Below are positions 37,087 through 47,001 of a DNA stretch of 64,000 bases, piece after piece; position 1 is the first letter of the stretch, and every line of letters begins with the position of its first letter. The position numbers and the translations under genes were made by a program. The stretch is taken from the NCBI RefSeq assembly GCF_025376885.1, contig NZ_JAHUBR010000001.1, positions 1,984,001-2,048,000 of the forward strand, given 5' to 3'. This DNA is from Pseudoruegeria sp. SHC-113. GTDB taxonomy: Bacteria; Pseudomonadota; Alphaproteobacteria; Rhodobacterales; Rhodobacteraceae. The notes beneath the pieces were generated by a model that ran no database searches, had not been told where the DNA came from, and saw only the letters and a list, made by a program, of their open reading frames with translations.

Positions 37087-37112
37087 CCCAACAGGCACTG
37101 TTGGGCCGCGCC
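37087..37112 (-). repeat. 26-bp dispersed repeat, copy 1 (inverted)
   Basis: These 26 bases are the exact reverse complement of 56906-56931. The first 19, CCCAACAGGCACTGTTGGG, form an 8-bp hairpin with a GCA loop. It starts 20 bases after lipA in the convergent gap with the cytochrome gene. Confidence 0.85.
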
Positions 37113-37135
37113 GACCCGCCCCCACGGGTCGGCGC
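37108..37135. terminator. Strong hairpin after lipA
   Basis: An 11-bp stem, GCGCCGACCCG (37108-37118) with 37125-37135, closes a 6-base CCCCCA loop. It directly follows the dispersed repeat. There is no T-run next to it, so its role as a terminator of lipA is likely but not shown. Two more GC hairpins follow before 37225. Confidence 0.5.
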
Positions 37136-37240
37136 TCGCGTTGTTTAAGAAACTGGGGCGGGTATAACTTCCTTTCGCCCGGCGGCATGCCGGGCAGCTC
37201 CCGACCCGCCCCATGGGCGGGCTTTGCCCTCTGTGTTCAG

Positions 37241-38137
37241 CTATTCCTTCGCCACCTCCGGCACCGCCTTCACATAGGCCGCAATCGCATCGCGATCCTC
37301 CTGCGACAGCTGCGCGGTGTTCTCCACCACCGCCGCCATATGGCCGCCCACGCTGTCAAAATCCGGCGTGAAGCCCGAAGACAGATACTCGGCGATCTCC
37401 CCGGCACTCCAGCTCAAGGCCCCCGGCGTGATGTTGGGCGTGCGGCCCTTGCCGTCCGGGTTGGGCGCGCCGCCGAACCAATCCGTCGTCTGCAACCCGC
37501 CCAGCGCGTTGCGTGGCGTGTGGCATTCGCCGCAATGGCCCAGCGCTTCGGCCAGATACCGCCCGCGCTCAAGTTGCGGCCCTTCCACATCTTCGATCAC
37601 CCAGCCGTCTTTCAGGAACAGCAGCTTCCAGCCGCCAAGGCTGCGGCGGATGTTGAAGGGAAAGCCCACGTCGTGGGGTTTGGACGGCGTCGCGTCGCCG
37701 GGCAGCGTTTGCAGATAGGCGTGCAGATCCACGATGTCCTGCACCTCGGCACGGATGTAGGAGGTGTAGGGGAAGGCCGGGTAATAGTGCTGCCCCTCCG
37801 GCGAGGTGCCGTGGCGCATGGCGTTCACCAGATCCAGCGCGCTCCAGTTGCCGATCCCGGCCTCCGTATTGCTGGAAATGTTGGGCGCGTAGAAGGTGCC
37901 GAAGGCCGAAGGAAACCCCATGCCGCCCGCGAGAACCAGCTTCGCCTCGCCACTGGCCCCTTCCGCCGCATGGCAAGAGGCGCAGCCGCCGGCATGGAAG
38001 ATCACTTCACCCCGCGTAGCATCGCCCGTGAGACCTGTAAGGTCCTCCTCAGGCTCGGTGCCGGGGATCGTCAACACCCAAAAAGCCGCGCCACCAATGA
38101 GCGCCAGAAGAACGAGCAAACGAAGAAAGCGGTACAT
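37241..38137 (-). CDS. Dihaem cytochrome c, membrane-anchored
   Basis: The 298-residue protein has an N-terminal hydrophobic helix (about 5-24, signal anchor) and two haem-binding sites, CASCH (52-56) and CGECH (202-206). This layout, with NISSNTEAGIGNWSALDL between them, resembles the cytochrome subunits of membrane dehydrogenases (AdhB-like, but shorter). It would carry electrons in the periplasm from an unidentified dehydrogenase. The partner enzyme is not adjacent; the upstream genes are a small membrane protein and hpt on the same strand. Confidence 0.85.
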   Translation of the reverse strand: MYRFLRLLVLLALIGGAAFWVLTIPGTEPEEDLTGLTGDATRGEVIFHAGGCASCHAAEGASGEAKLVLAGGMGFPSAFGTFYAPNISSNTEAGIGNWSALDLVNAMRHGTSPEGQHYYPAFPYTSYIRAEVQDIVDLHAYLQTLPGDATPSKPHDVGFPFNIRRSLGGWKLLFLKDGWVIEDVEGPQLERGRYLAEALGHCGECHTPRNALGGLQTTDWFGGAPNPDGKGRTPNITPGALSWSAGEIAEYLSSGFTPDFDSVGGHMAAVVENTAQLSQEDRDAIAAYVKAVPEVAKE

Positions 38138-38205
38138 GAAACGGGCCTCGTGATCGAAATATCCAAGCCCAGTCTGCCCGCTGCACGGTGTTCAGACAAG
38201 CGCGG

Positions 38206-38388
38206 CTAGCGCACCACGCGCCCGTTCATCCGGTTCACCGTGGCCCAATCCGGCCAGCCCACCAGCCGTTCCACCGCGAAAAGCGCAAGGCAGACCCCGA
38301 TGATGCCGAAAACGAAGAGCACCTTTTTCAGGGGCGGCGGGTTGCGCGCCCAGAGGCTCATCTTCATCAGCCAGCGCGGGCCCAGCAT
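38206..38388 (-). CDS. Small single-helix membrane protein
   Basis: The 60-residue protein has one hydrophobic segment (VLFVFGIIGVCLALFAVERL) between a basic N-terminus with WARNPP and a tail with GWPDWATVNR. The start codon lies two bases after the hpt stop, so it is translated with hpt. It resembles short proteins next to hpt in other Rhodobacterales. The function is unknown. Confidence 0.65.
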   Translation of the reverse strand: MLGPRWLMKMSLWARNPPPLKKVLFVFGIIGVCLALFAVERLVGWPDWATVNRMNGRVVR

Positions 38389-38390
38389 GT

Positions 38391-38936
38391 TTAATCTTCC
38401 CCGGTAAACCGCACCTTGCCGATGAAGGGCAGGTTGCGGTTGCGTTGGGCGAAATCGATGCCGTAGCCCACCACGAATTCATCCGGGATCTCGAAACCCG
38501 TCCAATCGGCCTTCACATCCACCTCGCGGCGGCTGGGCTTGTCCAGCAGCGCGATGGTGCGCATGGTGCGCGGCTCGCGCGATTGCAGCAGGCGGATCAC
38601 GTGGGAGAGCGTGAAGCCGGTGTCCACGATGTCTTCCACCACCAGCACGTCGCGGCCCGCGATCTCACCGCGCAGATCCTTCAGGATCCGCACTTCGCGG
38701 CTGCTTTCCATGCCGTCGCCGTAGGAAGAGGCCTCAAGAAAATCCACCTCCACCGGCAGATCCAGCTCGCGCACCAGATCGGCGATGAACACGAAGGAGC
38801 CGCGCAGCAGGCCGACGACAACCAACTTGTTCGTGCCGTCGAAACAGTCGTGAATCTCGCGCGCAAGATCTTCGATCCGGGCGGCAATCGCCTTGGCCGA
38901 GATCATTTCATCGATGACATATGGCCGCGTTGGCAC
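38391..38936 (-). CDS. hpt: Hypoxanthine phosphoribosyltransferase
   Basis: The 181-residue protein has the type I phosphoribosyltransferase PRPP loop VVEDIVDTG (99-107), the acidic pair in ED and [10 protein letters not shown] near 41-50. It salvages hypoxanthine (and guanine) to the nucleotide in the cytoplasm. The length is normal for the family. It is divergent from the COQ10-like gene, with 65 bases between the starts, and leads an operon with a membrane peptide and possibly the cytochrome. Confidence 0.93.
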   Translation of the reverse strand: MPTRPYVIDEMISAKAIAARIEDLAREIHDCFDGTNKLVVVGLLRGSFVFIADLVRELDLPVEVDFLEASSYGDGMESSREVRILKDLRGEIAGRDVLVVEDIVDTGFTLSHVIRLLQSREPRTMRTIALLDKPSRREVDVKADWTGFEIPDEFVVGYGIDFAQRNRNLPFIGKVRFTGED

Positions 38937-39001
38937 CGGCTCCCCCTTGATTTTTCAGGCTGGGTGATGACATCACCCGCCACGACAGACAGGAATACGA
39001 T

Positions 39002-39457
39002 ATGCCGAGCCACGCCGAAAAACGCAAGCTGCCCTACAGTGCGGCCCAAATGTACGATCTGGTGGCCGACGTGGCCCAATACCCGAAATTCCTGCCGTGG
39101 TGCGCGGCAGCGCGCATCCGCTCGCGCGCTGGCGGGCCGGAGGGCGAGGTGATGCTGGCGGACCTCGTGATTTCCTTCAAGGTCTTCCGGGAACGCTTCG
39201 GCTCCCGCGTGACGCTGTTTCCCGGCGAAAGCCGCATCCAGACGGAATATCTGGACGGCCCCTTCCGCTACCTGAAATCCAACTGGCATTTCACCGATCT
39301 GCCCGAGGGCGGCTGCGAGATCTATTTCGACGTGGATTTCGAGTTCAAGAACGCGATCCTGCAGCGCGTGATCGGGGTGGTGTTCAACGAGGCGATGCAG
39401 CGGATCGTGCGCGCGTTCGAGGATCGCGCGCATGATCTTTATGGGGGCAAGGCCTAA
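39002..39457 (+). CDS. COQ10/RatA-like START-domain protein
   Basis: The 151-residue protein begins MPSHAEKRKLPYSAAQMYDL and has the COQ10 blocks DVAQYPKFLPWCAAARIRS and YLKSNWHFTDLPEGGCEIYF. Proteins of this type bind ubiquinone and help it work in respiration. In E. coli the homologue RatA is also described as acting on ribosome assembly. It converges with the amidohydrolase gene, with two bases between the stops. Confidence 0.88.
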   Translation: MPSHAEKRKLPYSAAQMYDLVADVAQYPKFLPWCAAARIRSRAGGPEGEVMLADLVISFKVFRERFGSRVTLFPGESRIQTEYLDGPFRYLKSNWHFTDLPEGGCEIYFDVDFEFKNAILQRVIGVVFNEAMQRIVRAFEDRAHDLYGGKA

Positions 39458-39459
39458 GC

Positions 39460-41169
39460 CTACTCGGCGGCGTAGATCACCTCGCCATCCTTGATCGTGG
39501 CGCGCACGCGGATCTGATCCAGCGTTTCCGGATCCACCGCCGTGGGATCTGAGGAAAGCACCACGAAATCGGCGCGTTTGCCGGGGGCGATGCTGCCTTT
39601 CTGATCCTCTTCAAAATGCTGATAAGCGGGCCAGATCGTCATGGCTTTCAATGCGGTGATCACATCCACGCGTTGGGTAGGGCCGATGATGTCGCCCGAG
39701 CGGGAGCGCCGCGTGACGGTAGCATCCAGAATCCGCATCGAATCCGGCAGGGCGACGGGCGCGTCGTGGTGGCTGCCGAAGATCATGTCGCGCTGCCGCA
39801 ACCAGCCGGTGGGGGAGATGTTGTCGGCCAGTTTCGGGCCCACGGTGAAATCGCGGTGCCAATCGCCCCAGTAAAACGTGTGCATGGGAAAGAGCGAGGG
39901 GAAGACATCCAGCGCCTTGATCTTGTCCACCTGATCCTCGCGCAGGAACTGGCCGTGCACGAGCACCGTGCGGCGGTCGGCGGGTCCGTGTTTGGCCTCG
40001 GCGTTGGCGATGGCTGAAAGCAGCATGTCAGAGGCGCGCTCGCCGTTGGAATGGGTCAGGATCTGGATGTTGTTAGCAAAGGCCCAGTCCATGCTGTCCA
40101 CCACCTGCTCCATCGTCACCGCCGAATAGCCGATCCAGCCCGGAGGGTAGTCGCCGATCGGATCGTAGTAGGGCTGGTCGCGGTAGGCGGTGAAGCCCTG
40201 CGGGGAGCCGTCGATGGTCAGTTTTGCGCCACCCACCCGCAGGTTGTTTTCATATTCGCGCGAGGCGCTTTGCAGGATCGCGTCCTTGTCCAGAAGCACG
40301 TCGGGGTAAAGCACCACGTCGTTGAGCAGAAGCCCGCGGGCAGCCGCTTCCTGCGCAATCTGGATGAAGGCCGGGGCCGCGCGGCCCTCTTGTGCGGTGG
40401 TGTAGCCAAAGCTCGCCCACATCCGGCTGCCCGCTTCGGCAAAACCGATGAAGCCTTCCGCGTCCACCTTGGAGAGCAAGGCGCCGAGGGCCACGAAATG
40501 CGCGTTTTCCTCCAGCACGCCCGTGGGTTCGCCTGTGGCCTGCGCCTTGCGGATGATGCCGCCGGGCGGGTTCTCGCTGTCTGCCGTGATCCCGGCGCGC
40601 TCCAAGCCAAGGCTGTTGGCCACGCCGAAATGGCCGGACTGGTGGATGATGTAAACCGGCACCTCGGTGGAGACGGCATCAAGCTCTTCCCGCGTGGGCG
40701 GGCGCAATTCGGCAAGGCGGGACTGATCGTAGCCAAAGCCGATGATCACGTCATAGGCCTCGATGAAATCGCCATTCTCTCCTACCCAGCGGGTGAGTTC
40801 CGCCTGCAGCGCCGGGATGTCGCCAACCTCGCCGTCTGGCTCTGAGAGCAGGTTCGCCGCCAGCGCCTGCAGCCCGCCCATGACAACATGGCCGTGGCTA
40901 TCAACAAAACCGGGCAGCAGTGTCTGGCCGGCCAGATCGTAGCGCTCGGTCTCAGGCCCGGCGAAGGCCTCCACCTCGGCAATACTGCCCACCGCCAGGA
41001 TGCGCCCATCGGCAATGGCCACGGCCTCGGCGCGCATGGCATCATCTTTCATCGTCAGGATCGGACCGCCGGAATAGAGGATCTCGGCGGTGGTCTGAGC
41101 TTGCACGGCGAAGGGCAGGGCGCAGGCAAGGGTGAGGGGCAGGGCGCGACTCAGGCGGGGAATAGGCAT
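39460..41169 (-). CDS. Secreted YtcJ-like amidohydrolase
   Basis: The 569-residue protein has a signal peptide, MPIPRLSRALPLTLACALPF, cleaved near VQAQ. The amidohydrolase metal site begins with LLPGFVDSHGHVVMGG and the end carries RADFVVLSSDP, as in the YtcJ (amidohydrolase 3) family, which is usually annotated as hydrolysing amides or N-formyl compounds. The exported location is typical of the larger members. The substrate is unknown. A candidate terminator of the amtB gene lies upstream of its start. Confidence 0.85.
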   Translation of the reverse strand: MPIPRLSRALPLTLACALPFAVQAQTTAEILYSGGPILTMKDDAMRAEAVAIADGRILAVGSIAEVEAFAGPETERYDLAGQTLLPGFVDSHGHVVMGGLQALAANLLSEPDGEVGDIPALQAELTRWVGENGDFIEAYDVIIGFGYDQSRLAELRPPTREELDAVSTEVPVYIIHQSGHFGVANSLGLERAGITADSENPPGGIIRKAQATGEPTGVLEENAHFVALGALLSKVDAEGFIGFAEAGSRMWASFGYTTAQEGRAAPAFIQIAQEAAARGLLLNDVVLYPDVLLDKDAILQSASREYENNLRVGGAKLTIDGSPQGFTAYRDQPYYDPIGDYPPGWIGYSAVTMEQVVDSMDWAFANNIQILTHSNGERASDMLLSAIANAEAKHGPADRRTVLVHGQFLREDQVDKIKALDVFPSLFPMHTFYWGDWHRDFTVGPKLADNISPTGWLRQRDMIFGSHHDAPVALPDSMRILDATVTRRSRSGDIIGPTQRVDVITALKAMTIWPAYQHFEEDQKGSIAPGKRADFVVLSSDPTAVDPETLDQIRVRATIKDGEVIYAAE

Positions 41170-41232
41170 AACGGATCCAGTTTTGACACTACAACTTTCA
41201 CGGGAACCTTAGCGCTCGAATCGACCATGCCC

Positions 41233-41260
41233 AAAAGAAAAACGGGCCCCGAAAGGCCCG
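41233..41260 (-). terminator. Rho-independent terminator after amtB
   Basis: On the minus strand a 6-bp stem (41260-41255 with 41248-41243) closes a 6-base loop and is followed by TTTTTCTTTT. It lies 25 bases after the amtB stop. Confidence 0.8.
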
Positions 41261-41285
41261 CCTTCACATTCAATCTACGCCTGCC

Positions 41286-42461
41286 TCAGGTCAGGTGGTA
41301 AGCGCGCTCGCCGTGGACTTCCAGATCGAGCCCGTTCGTCTCGGTCTCTGCACTCACGCGCAGCGGTGTGATCAGGCCCACGAGCTTGATCAGCACGAAG
41401 GTGACAACCAGCGTGTAGACGCCGACGATCACGAGGCCCCCCAGCTGCGCCGCCCAGGCGCCCGCGCCAAAGACGGCGATCATAATGGTGCCGAAGATGC
41501 CGCCCACGCCGTGCACGGCGAAAACGTCCAGCGTGTCGTCGATCCCCAGCGTGTTGCGCACGAGGTTCACAGCCTCCTGACACAGCACACCGGCCACCGC
41601 GCCGATCACCAGCGCTTCCACCGGGCCGACGAAGCCCGAAGCCGGGGTGATCGAGGCCAGCCCTGCGATGGTGCCGGTGACGATGCCCACGAGCGAGGCC
41701 TTGCCGAACTTGATCCGCTCCCACAGCGCCCAGGTGAGCGAGGCGGTGGCGGCGGAGATATGGGTCACCGTCAGCGCCATGGCCGCTCCGCCATCGGCGG
41801 CCAGCTGCGAGCCGCCGTTGAAGCCGAACCAGCCGACCCAGAGCATGGCCGCGCCGATCATCACGAAGCCCGGCGAATGCGGCGGCTTGGTGCGATCCCG
41901 CCGCGCGCCCAGCATCACCGCGAGCAGCAGCGCGGCAAGGCCAGCCGTTTCATGCACCACGATGCCGCCGGCGAAATCGCGCACGCCCGTTTCACCGAAG
42001 ATGCCGCCATCTGCCAGCATCCCGCCGCCCCAGATCCAATGCACCACCGGCGCGTAGCACAGCAGCATCCAGAGGCCCGAGAACAGCAGCACGAAGCCGA
42101 AGCCGATGCGCTCCACATAAGCGCCCACGATCAGCGCCGGCGTGATGATGGCGAATGTCATCTGGAAGGCGAAGAACAGCACCTCGGGCAGGGTGCCCGA
42201 CAGGCTCTCTGCCGTCACACCGGCGAGGAACATCTTGCCCAGCCCGCCCCAGATCGCGTTTCCGTCCCCGAAAGCGATGGAATAGCCGAAAGCCAGCCAG
42301 AGCACGCTCATCAGGCAGGCGATGGCATAGCAATGCATGAAAACACTCAGCACGTTGCGCGCGCGCACGAGCCCGCCGTAGAAAAGTGCCAGCCCCGGCA
42401 ATGTCATGAACAGCACCAGTGCTGTTGCCACGATGATCCAGGCGGTATCTGCCCCGTTCAT
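41286..42461 (-). CDS. amtB: Ammonium transporter
   Basis: The 391-residue membrane protein starts MNGADTAWIIVATALVLFMT, with 11 helices, the Amt marks FYGGLVRARNVLS and WFGFNGGSQLA, and the conserved pore histidines in VVHETAGLAAL and VFAVHGVGG. ATG 42461, behind GGAGGGG, is the true start, although the frame runs upstream. It moves ammonium across the inner membrane. There is no adjacent glnK gene, which normally precedes amtB. The nearby ntr block suggests nitrogen control. Confidence 0.94.
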   Translation of the reverse strand: MNGADTAWIIVATALVLFMTLPGLALFYGGLVRARNVLSVFMHCYAIACLMSVLWLAFGYSIAFGDGNAIWGGLGKMFLAGVTAESLSGTLPEVLFFAFQMTFAIITPALIVGAYVERIGFGFVLLFSGLWMLLCYAPVVHWIWGGGMLADGGIFGETGVRDFAGGIVVHETAGLAALLLAVMLGARRDRTKPPHSPGFVMIGAAMLWVGWFGFNGGSQLAADGGAAMALTVTHISAATASLTWALWERIKFGKASLVGIVTGTIAGLASITPASGFVGPVEALVIGAVAGVLCQEAVNLVRNTLGIDDTLDVFAVHGVGGIFGTIMIAVFGAGAWAAQLGGLVIVGVYTLVVTFVLIKLVGLITPLRVSAETETNGLDLEVHGERAYHLT

Positions 42462-42561
42462 TGTCCCCTCCAAATTTTGGTCGTTTGCATGTTTTTCACG
42501 CGATGAAGCGGACGCGGGGCGCGAAGGAAACAGGCAAGTGGGGCGAGAGGTGCTGAAAAAT

Positions 42562-42581
42562 GCGCCAAATGGCGTAACGCC
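42562..42581. promoter_or_regulatory. CGCC/GGCG inverted repeats upstream of amtB
   Basis: CGCC-AAAT-GGCG (42563-42574) and GGCG-TAA-CGCC (42571-42581) form overlapping inverted repeats about 100-120 bases before the amtB start. They resemble the half-sites reported for NtrC in Rhodobacter, but the spacing differs, so this is tentative. Confidence 0.3.
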
Positions 42582-42626
42582 CAATAATTGATCGCTGAGA
42601 AGAGCGGTTGATGGAAAAGGGGGCGG

Positions 42627-43097
42627 TTAGGAAAGAGCTGCGATCAGCAGCGAAAGCGCGTAATCCACGGTGGCACGGCGCACCTCCGCCCGGCCCAAAG
42701 CGCCAAACTCAACGGTCTCCACATGGGTCGTGCCACCCGCCTTGGCGAGGCCGAAACAGACGCGCCCTTCGGGTTTGAACTCACTCCCGCCCGGCCCAGC
42801 GATGCCGGTGACGGAGACAGCAATCGTCGCGCCCGAGCGCGACAGAGCGCCCTCTGCCATCTCTTGGGCCACCTGTTCGGAGACAGCGCCGAATGCCTCG
42901 AGGCTGGCTTTCTTGACGCCAAGCATCTCCTGTTTGGCGGCGTTGGAGTAGGTGATGAAGGCGCGATCAAAGATGGCCGAGGATCCCGCCACATCGGTGA
43001 TCGCGGCGGAAATCCCGCCCCCGGTGCAGCTTTCCGCCGTAGCGATCACCGCTCCTACCGCCTTGGCGCGGGCGAAGAGATCCTCCTGCAGGCTCAC
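42627..43097 (-). CDS. pncC: Nicotinamide-nucleotide amidase (CinA C-terminal domain)
   Basis: The 156-residue protein is the stand-alone CinA C-terminal domain, with ATAESCTGGGISAAITDVAG and VTGIAGPGGS. It deamidates nicotinamide mononucleotide in the NAD cycle. The N-terminal half of full CinA is absent, as is usual in alphaproteobacteria. It overlaps pgpA by four bases and is the last gene of an ispDF-pgpA-pncC operon. Confidence 0.92.
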   Translation of the reverse strand: MSLQEDLFARAKAVGAVIATAESCTGGGISAAITDVAGSSAIFDRAFITYSNAAKQEMLGVKKASLEAFGAVSEQVAQEMAEGALSRSGATIAVSVTGIAGPGGSEFKPEGRVCFGLAKAGGTTHVETVEFGALGRAEVRRATVDYALSLLIAALS

Positions 43098-43600
43098 AGC
43101 CCAAGCATCCCGTGGGAGGCATAAGCCGCGACGCCCACGCAGAGCGCGGCCAAAACGCCGGCCACGGCATCGTCAAACATCACGGTGAAAGCGCTGTTGC
43201 CACGGTCGAAATAGCCCACCGGGCCGGGCTTCCAGATGTCGAACAGGCGGAAGGCCAGAAAAGCGCCGATCCAGCCCGGATAGGGGAAGATCCACGGGTC
43301 AACGCCCGCGTGCCAGAGGCCTGCCGACAGCGGCCAGAGCGCGATCCACTGGCCGATCACCTCATCCACCACCACCTCGCTTGGGTCATGCGTCTCCATG
43401 CCCCGCGTCATCTGCGCGGTGGCCCACCAGCCGATCAGGAAAACCACAAACGTGGCCGCCACCAGCAGCGGGAAGCCGCCAAGCGCATGCAGCACCCAAG
43501 CCATGGGGATCGCCGCGAAGGAGCCCCATGTGCCAGGGGCGGGCTTGAGATAGCCGACGTAGAAAACGGTTGCGATCAAACGGCTCACGGTCTGGGTCAT
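43094..43600 (-). CDS. pgpA: Phosphatidylglycerophosphatase A
   Basis: The 168-residue membrane protein has the PgpA marks [23 protein letters not shown] and a C-terminal [11 protein letters not shown] block. It dephosphorylates phosphatidylglycerol phosphate in phospholipid synthesis. ATG 43600 overlaps the ispDF stop by four bases; the frame extends upstream in that gene, which is why the longer reading is false. It is co-translated with pncC downstream. Confidence 0.92.
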   Translation of the reverse strand: MTQTVSRLIATVFYVGYLKPAPGTWGSFAAIPMAWVLHALGGFPLLVAATFVVFLIGWWATAQMTRGMETHDPSEVVVDEVIGQWIALWPLSAGLWHAGVDPWIFPYPGWIGAFLAFRLFDIWKPGPVGYFDRGNSAFTVMFDDAVAGVLAALCVGVAAYASHGMLGL

Positions 43601-44751
43601 GGTTTCACCAAAGTGGCTGTGGCCAGCGCGGCGATGCCCTCTTCGCGGCCTGTGAAGCCGAGCCGTTCCGAGGTCGTGGCCTTGATGCTGACGCGGGAGG
43701 CGTCCATCCCCATGATCGCCGCCATGGCCGCCTGCATTGCAGCTGCATAGGGGCCGATCTTGGGGCGCTCGCAGATCAGCGTGCAATCCACGTTGGAGAT
43801 CGTGAAGCCTTTCTCGCCGGCAAGTTTCACGGCGTGACGCAAAAAGATGTCGCTCGCCGCGCCCTTCCATTGCGGGTCCGACGGCGGGAAATGACGGCCG
43901 ATGTCGCCTTCTGCCAGCGCGCCGTAGATCGCATCCGTCACCGCATGCATCCCAACGTCCGCATCCGAATGGCCGAGCAGCGCCCGGCTGTGGGGCACAG
44001 ATACGCCACAGAGGATCACCGCATCGCCTTCGGTGAAGCGGTGCACGTCAAAGCCGTTGCCGAGGCGAATGTCCATCTGGGGCCTGCTTTCCTTGCTGGT
44101 AAGAAACTTTGCGGCGCGGAGGAAATCCGGCGGCGTGGTGAGTTTAAGGTTGCTCTCTTCGCCCTCCACGATCACCACGTCAAGCCCGGCGGCGCGGGCC
44201 ACTTCCACGTCATCGGCGGCGCTGCCGGCGTGGGCTTCGTGGGCTGCGCGGATCGCCTGCAGGTCAAAGCCCTGCGGGGTCTGGGCGCGGTAGAGCCCCT
44301 CGCGGGAGGTCGCGCTGAGCACCTTGCCATCTTCCCCGCGCCAGAGCGCATCGGTGACGGCGAGCGCAGGGGCCGCGCCGGGGGCATCCTCCAGCGCGTC
44401 AATGACGCGGGAAATCAGCGAAGCACTCACCAGAGGCCGCGCCGCATCATGGATCAGCACGCGCGTCGTGCCGTCGGCCACCGCCGCCAACCCGGCGCGC
44501 ACCGAGGCGTCGCGGCTCTCGCCCCCGGCCACCCAGCGCGTGGGCTGCACGGTTTGCGTGCAGGCACGGAAGAGATCGGCATCAGACGGGTTCAGCACCA
44601 CGAACACATCGTCGATCTGGCTGTGGCCCTGAAAGCGCGCCAGCGTGCGGGCGATCACAGGGATGCCGTCCAAATCCATGAACTGCTTGGGAATCTCGCC
44701 CCCCATCCGGCGCCCGCGCCCGGCTGCAACGATGATGGCGGTTGTTGTCAT
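43597..44751 (-). CDS. ispDF: Bifunctional IspD/IspF isoprenoid enzyme
   Basis: The 384-residue protein is a fusion of IspD (1-220; [20 protein letters not shown], with [10 protein letters not shown]) and IspF (226-384; [32 protein letters not shown]). IspD adds CMP to MEP and IspF makes the cyclic diphosphate, two steps of the non-mevalonate pathway. The fusion is typical of alphaproteobacteria. It leads the minus-strand operon with pgpA and pncC, divergent from dusB. Confidence 0.96.
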   Translation of the reverse strand: MTTTAIIVAAGRGRRMGGEIPKQFMDLDGIPVIARTLARFQGHSQIDDVFVVLNPSDADLFRACTQTVQPTRWVAGGESRDASVRAGLAAVADGTTRVLIHDAARPLVSASLISRVIDALEDAPGAAPALAVTDALWRGEDGKVLSATSREGLYRAQTPQGFDLQAIRAAHEAHAGSAADDVEVARAAGLDVVIVEGEESNLKLTTPPDFLRAAKFLTSKESRPQMDIRLGNGFDVHRFTEGDAVILCGVSVPHSRALLGHSDADVGMHAVTDAIYGALAEGDIGRHFPPSDPQWKGAASDIFLRHAVKLAGEKGFTISNVDCTLICERPKIGPYAAAMQAAMAAIMGMDASRVSIKATTSERLGFTGREEGIAALATATLVKP

Positions 44752-44938
44752 CTGGCCCCCGAAACCTGTTGCCCCTGTTTATGGTTCCGCCCCTCTGATG
44801 ACAATGGGGCGGCGCGAGCGTGGGGTAACGTGATGAAAAAATGGGCAAAGCCTGTTTTTGAGGATTTTCCGCTTGCGGGGCGTTTGCCTTTTTCCGAAGC
44901 ACTGGCTACCTAAAAGGCAGTGCACAAGGATTAGGCAA

Positions 44939-45918
<980 letters not shown>

Positions 45919-45922
<4 letters not shown>

Positions 45923-47001
45923 AGATTCCCGGCACCGAACTCTGGACGTCGCTCCCCATCCCCGGCCTCATTCTGGATGCCAATGACATCATTTCGGCCG
46001 TGAACCCCGCTGCCGAAGGCTTCCTGAACCTGTCCGGCCGCAGCCTGATCGGCACGCCGGTGTGGGACAAGGTGATGATCGACGCGCCGCTGGAGGAAAG
46101 CTTCGCCCGCGTGCGCCGCGATCAATCCGGCCTGCTGATCAACGATGTGGACGTGGGCTCCGGCGAGCGCAAACCCATGCAATGCAACATCCAGATCGCG
46201 CCGCTGGGCGAGAGCGACACCGATGTGCTGATGCTGATTTCGCCGCGTGAACTGGCCGGGCGGCTGGGGCGCTCGCATTCGGTGCATACCTCGGCCAAAA
46301 GCGCGATCGGCATGGCCGAAATGCTGGCCCATGAGATCAAGAACCCGCTCGCGGGCATCACCGGCGCGGCGCAGCTTCTGTCGATGAATCTGTCGAGCGA
46401 AGATCAGGAGATGACGGATCTGATCGTCGGCGAAGCCCGGCGCATCCTGAAGCTTTTGGAGCAGGTGGAGCAGTTCGGCAATGTGCGCCCGCCCGATCGC
46501 AAACCCGTCAACATCCACGACGTGCTAGACCGCGCCCGCAAATCCGCCATGGTCGGCTTTGCCGCGCATATGCAGTTCGTGGAGGATTACGATCCCTCGC
46601 TGCCGCCAACCTGGGCGGATGGGGATCAGCTCACCCAGATCTTCCTGAACCTCTTCAAGAACGCCGCGCAAGCAGCTGAACGTGAAGGGAAATCCGGCAA
46701 GATCGTGATCCGTACCTTCTACGACACCAGCCTGCGCCTGCGCCGCACAAGCGGCGCGGCCCGCGTGCCGATCCAGATCGAAGTAATCGACGACGGCCCG
46801 GGCCTGCCGCCCGAGATTGCCTCTGATATTTTCGAGCCCTTCGTCTCGGGCCGCGAAAACGGCACAGGCCTTGGCCTCGCGCTGGTGAGTAAGATCATTT
46901 CCGAACATGAGGGGTGGATTGCCGTGGATTCCGTGCCCGGGCGCACCGTTTTCCGCGTTTCCCTCCCCGTCGCCCCGAAAGAAAGCATGGAGCAGCCCTG
47001 A
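45919..47001 (+). CDS. ntrB: Nitrogen-sensing histidine kinase NtrB
   Basis: The 360-residue kinase has an N-terminal PAS domain (about 14-110), a dimerisation helix with His138 in [12 protein letters not shown] and an ATPase domain with [11 protein letters not shown] and [11 protein letters not shown]. It is cytoplasmic, with no membrane segments. It phosphorylates NtrC in response to PII signalling. It shares one base with ntrC (TGATG overlap). Confidence 0.96.

Noticed and set aside
42462-42626. Sigma-54 promoter upstream of amtB
   Set aside because: No TGGCAC-N5-TTGC pattern was found. CAGCAC and TTGC occur, but with a spacing of about 12 bases.
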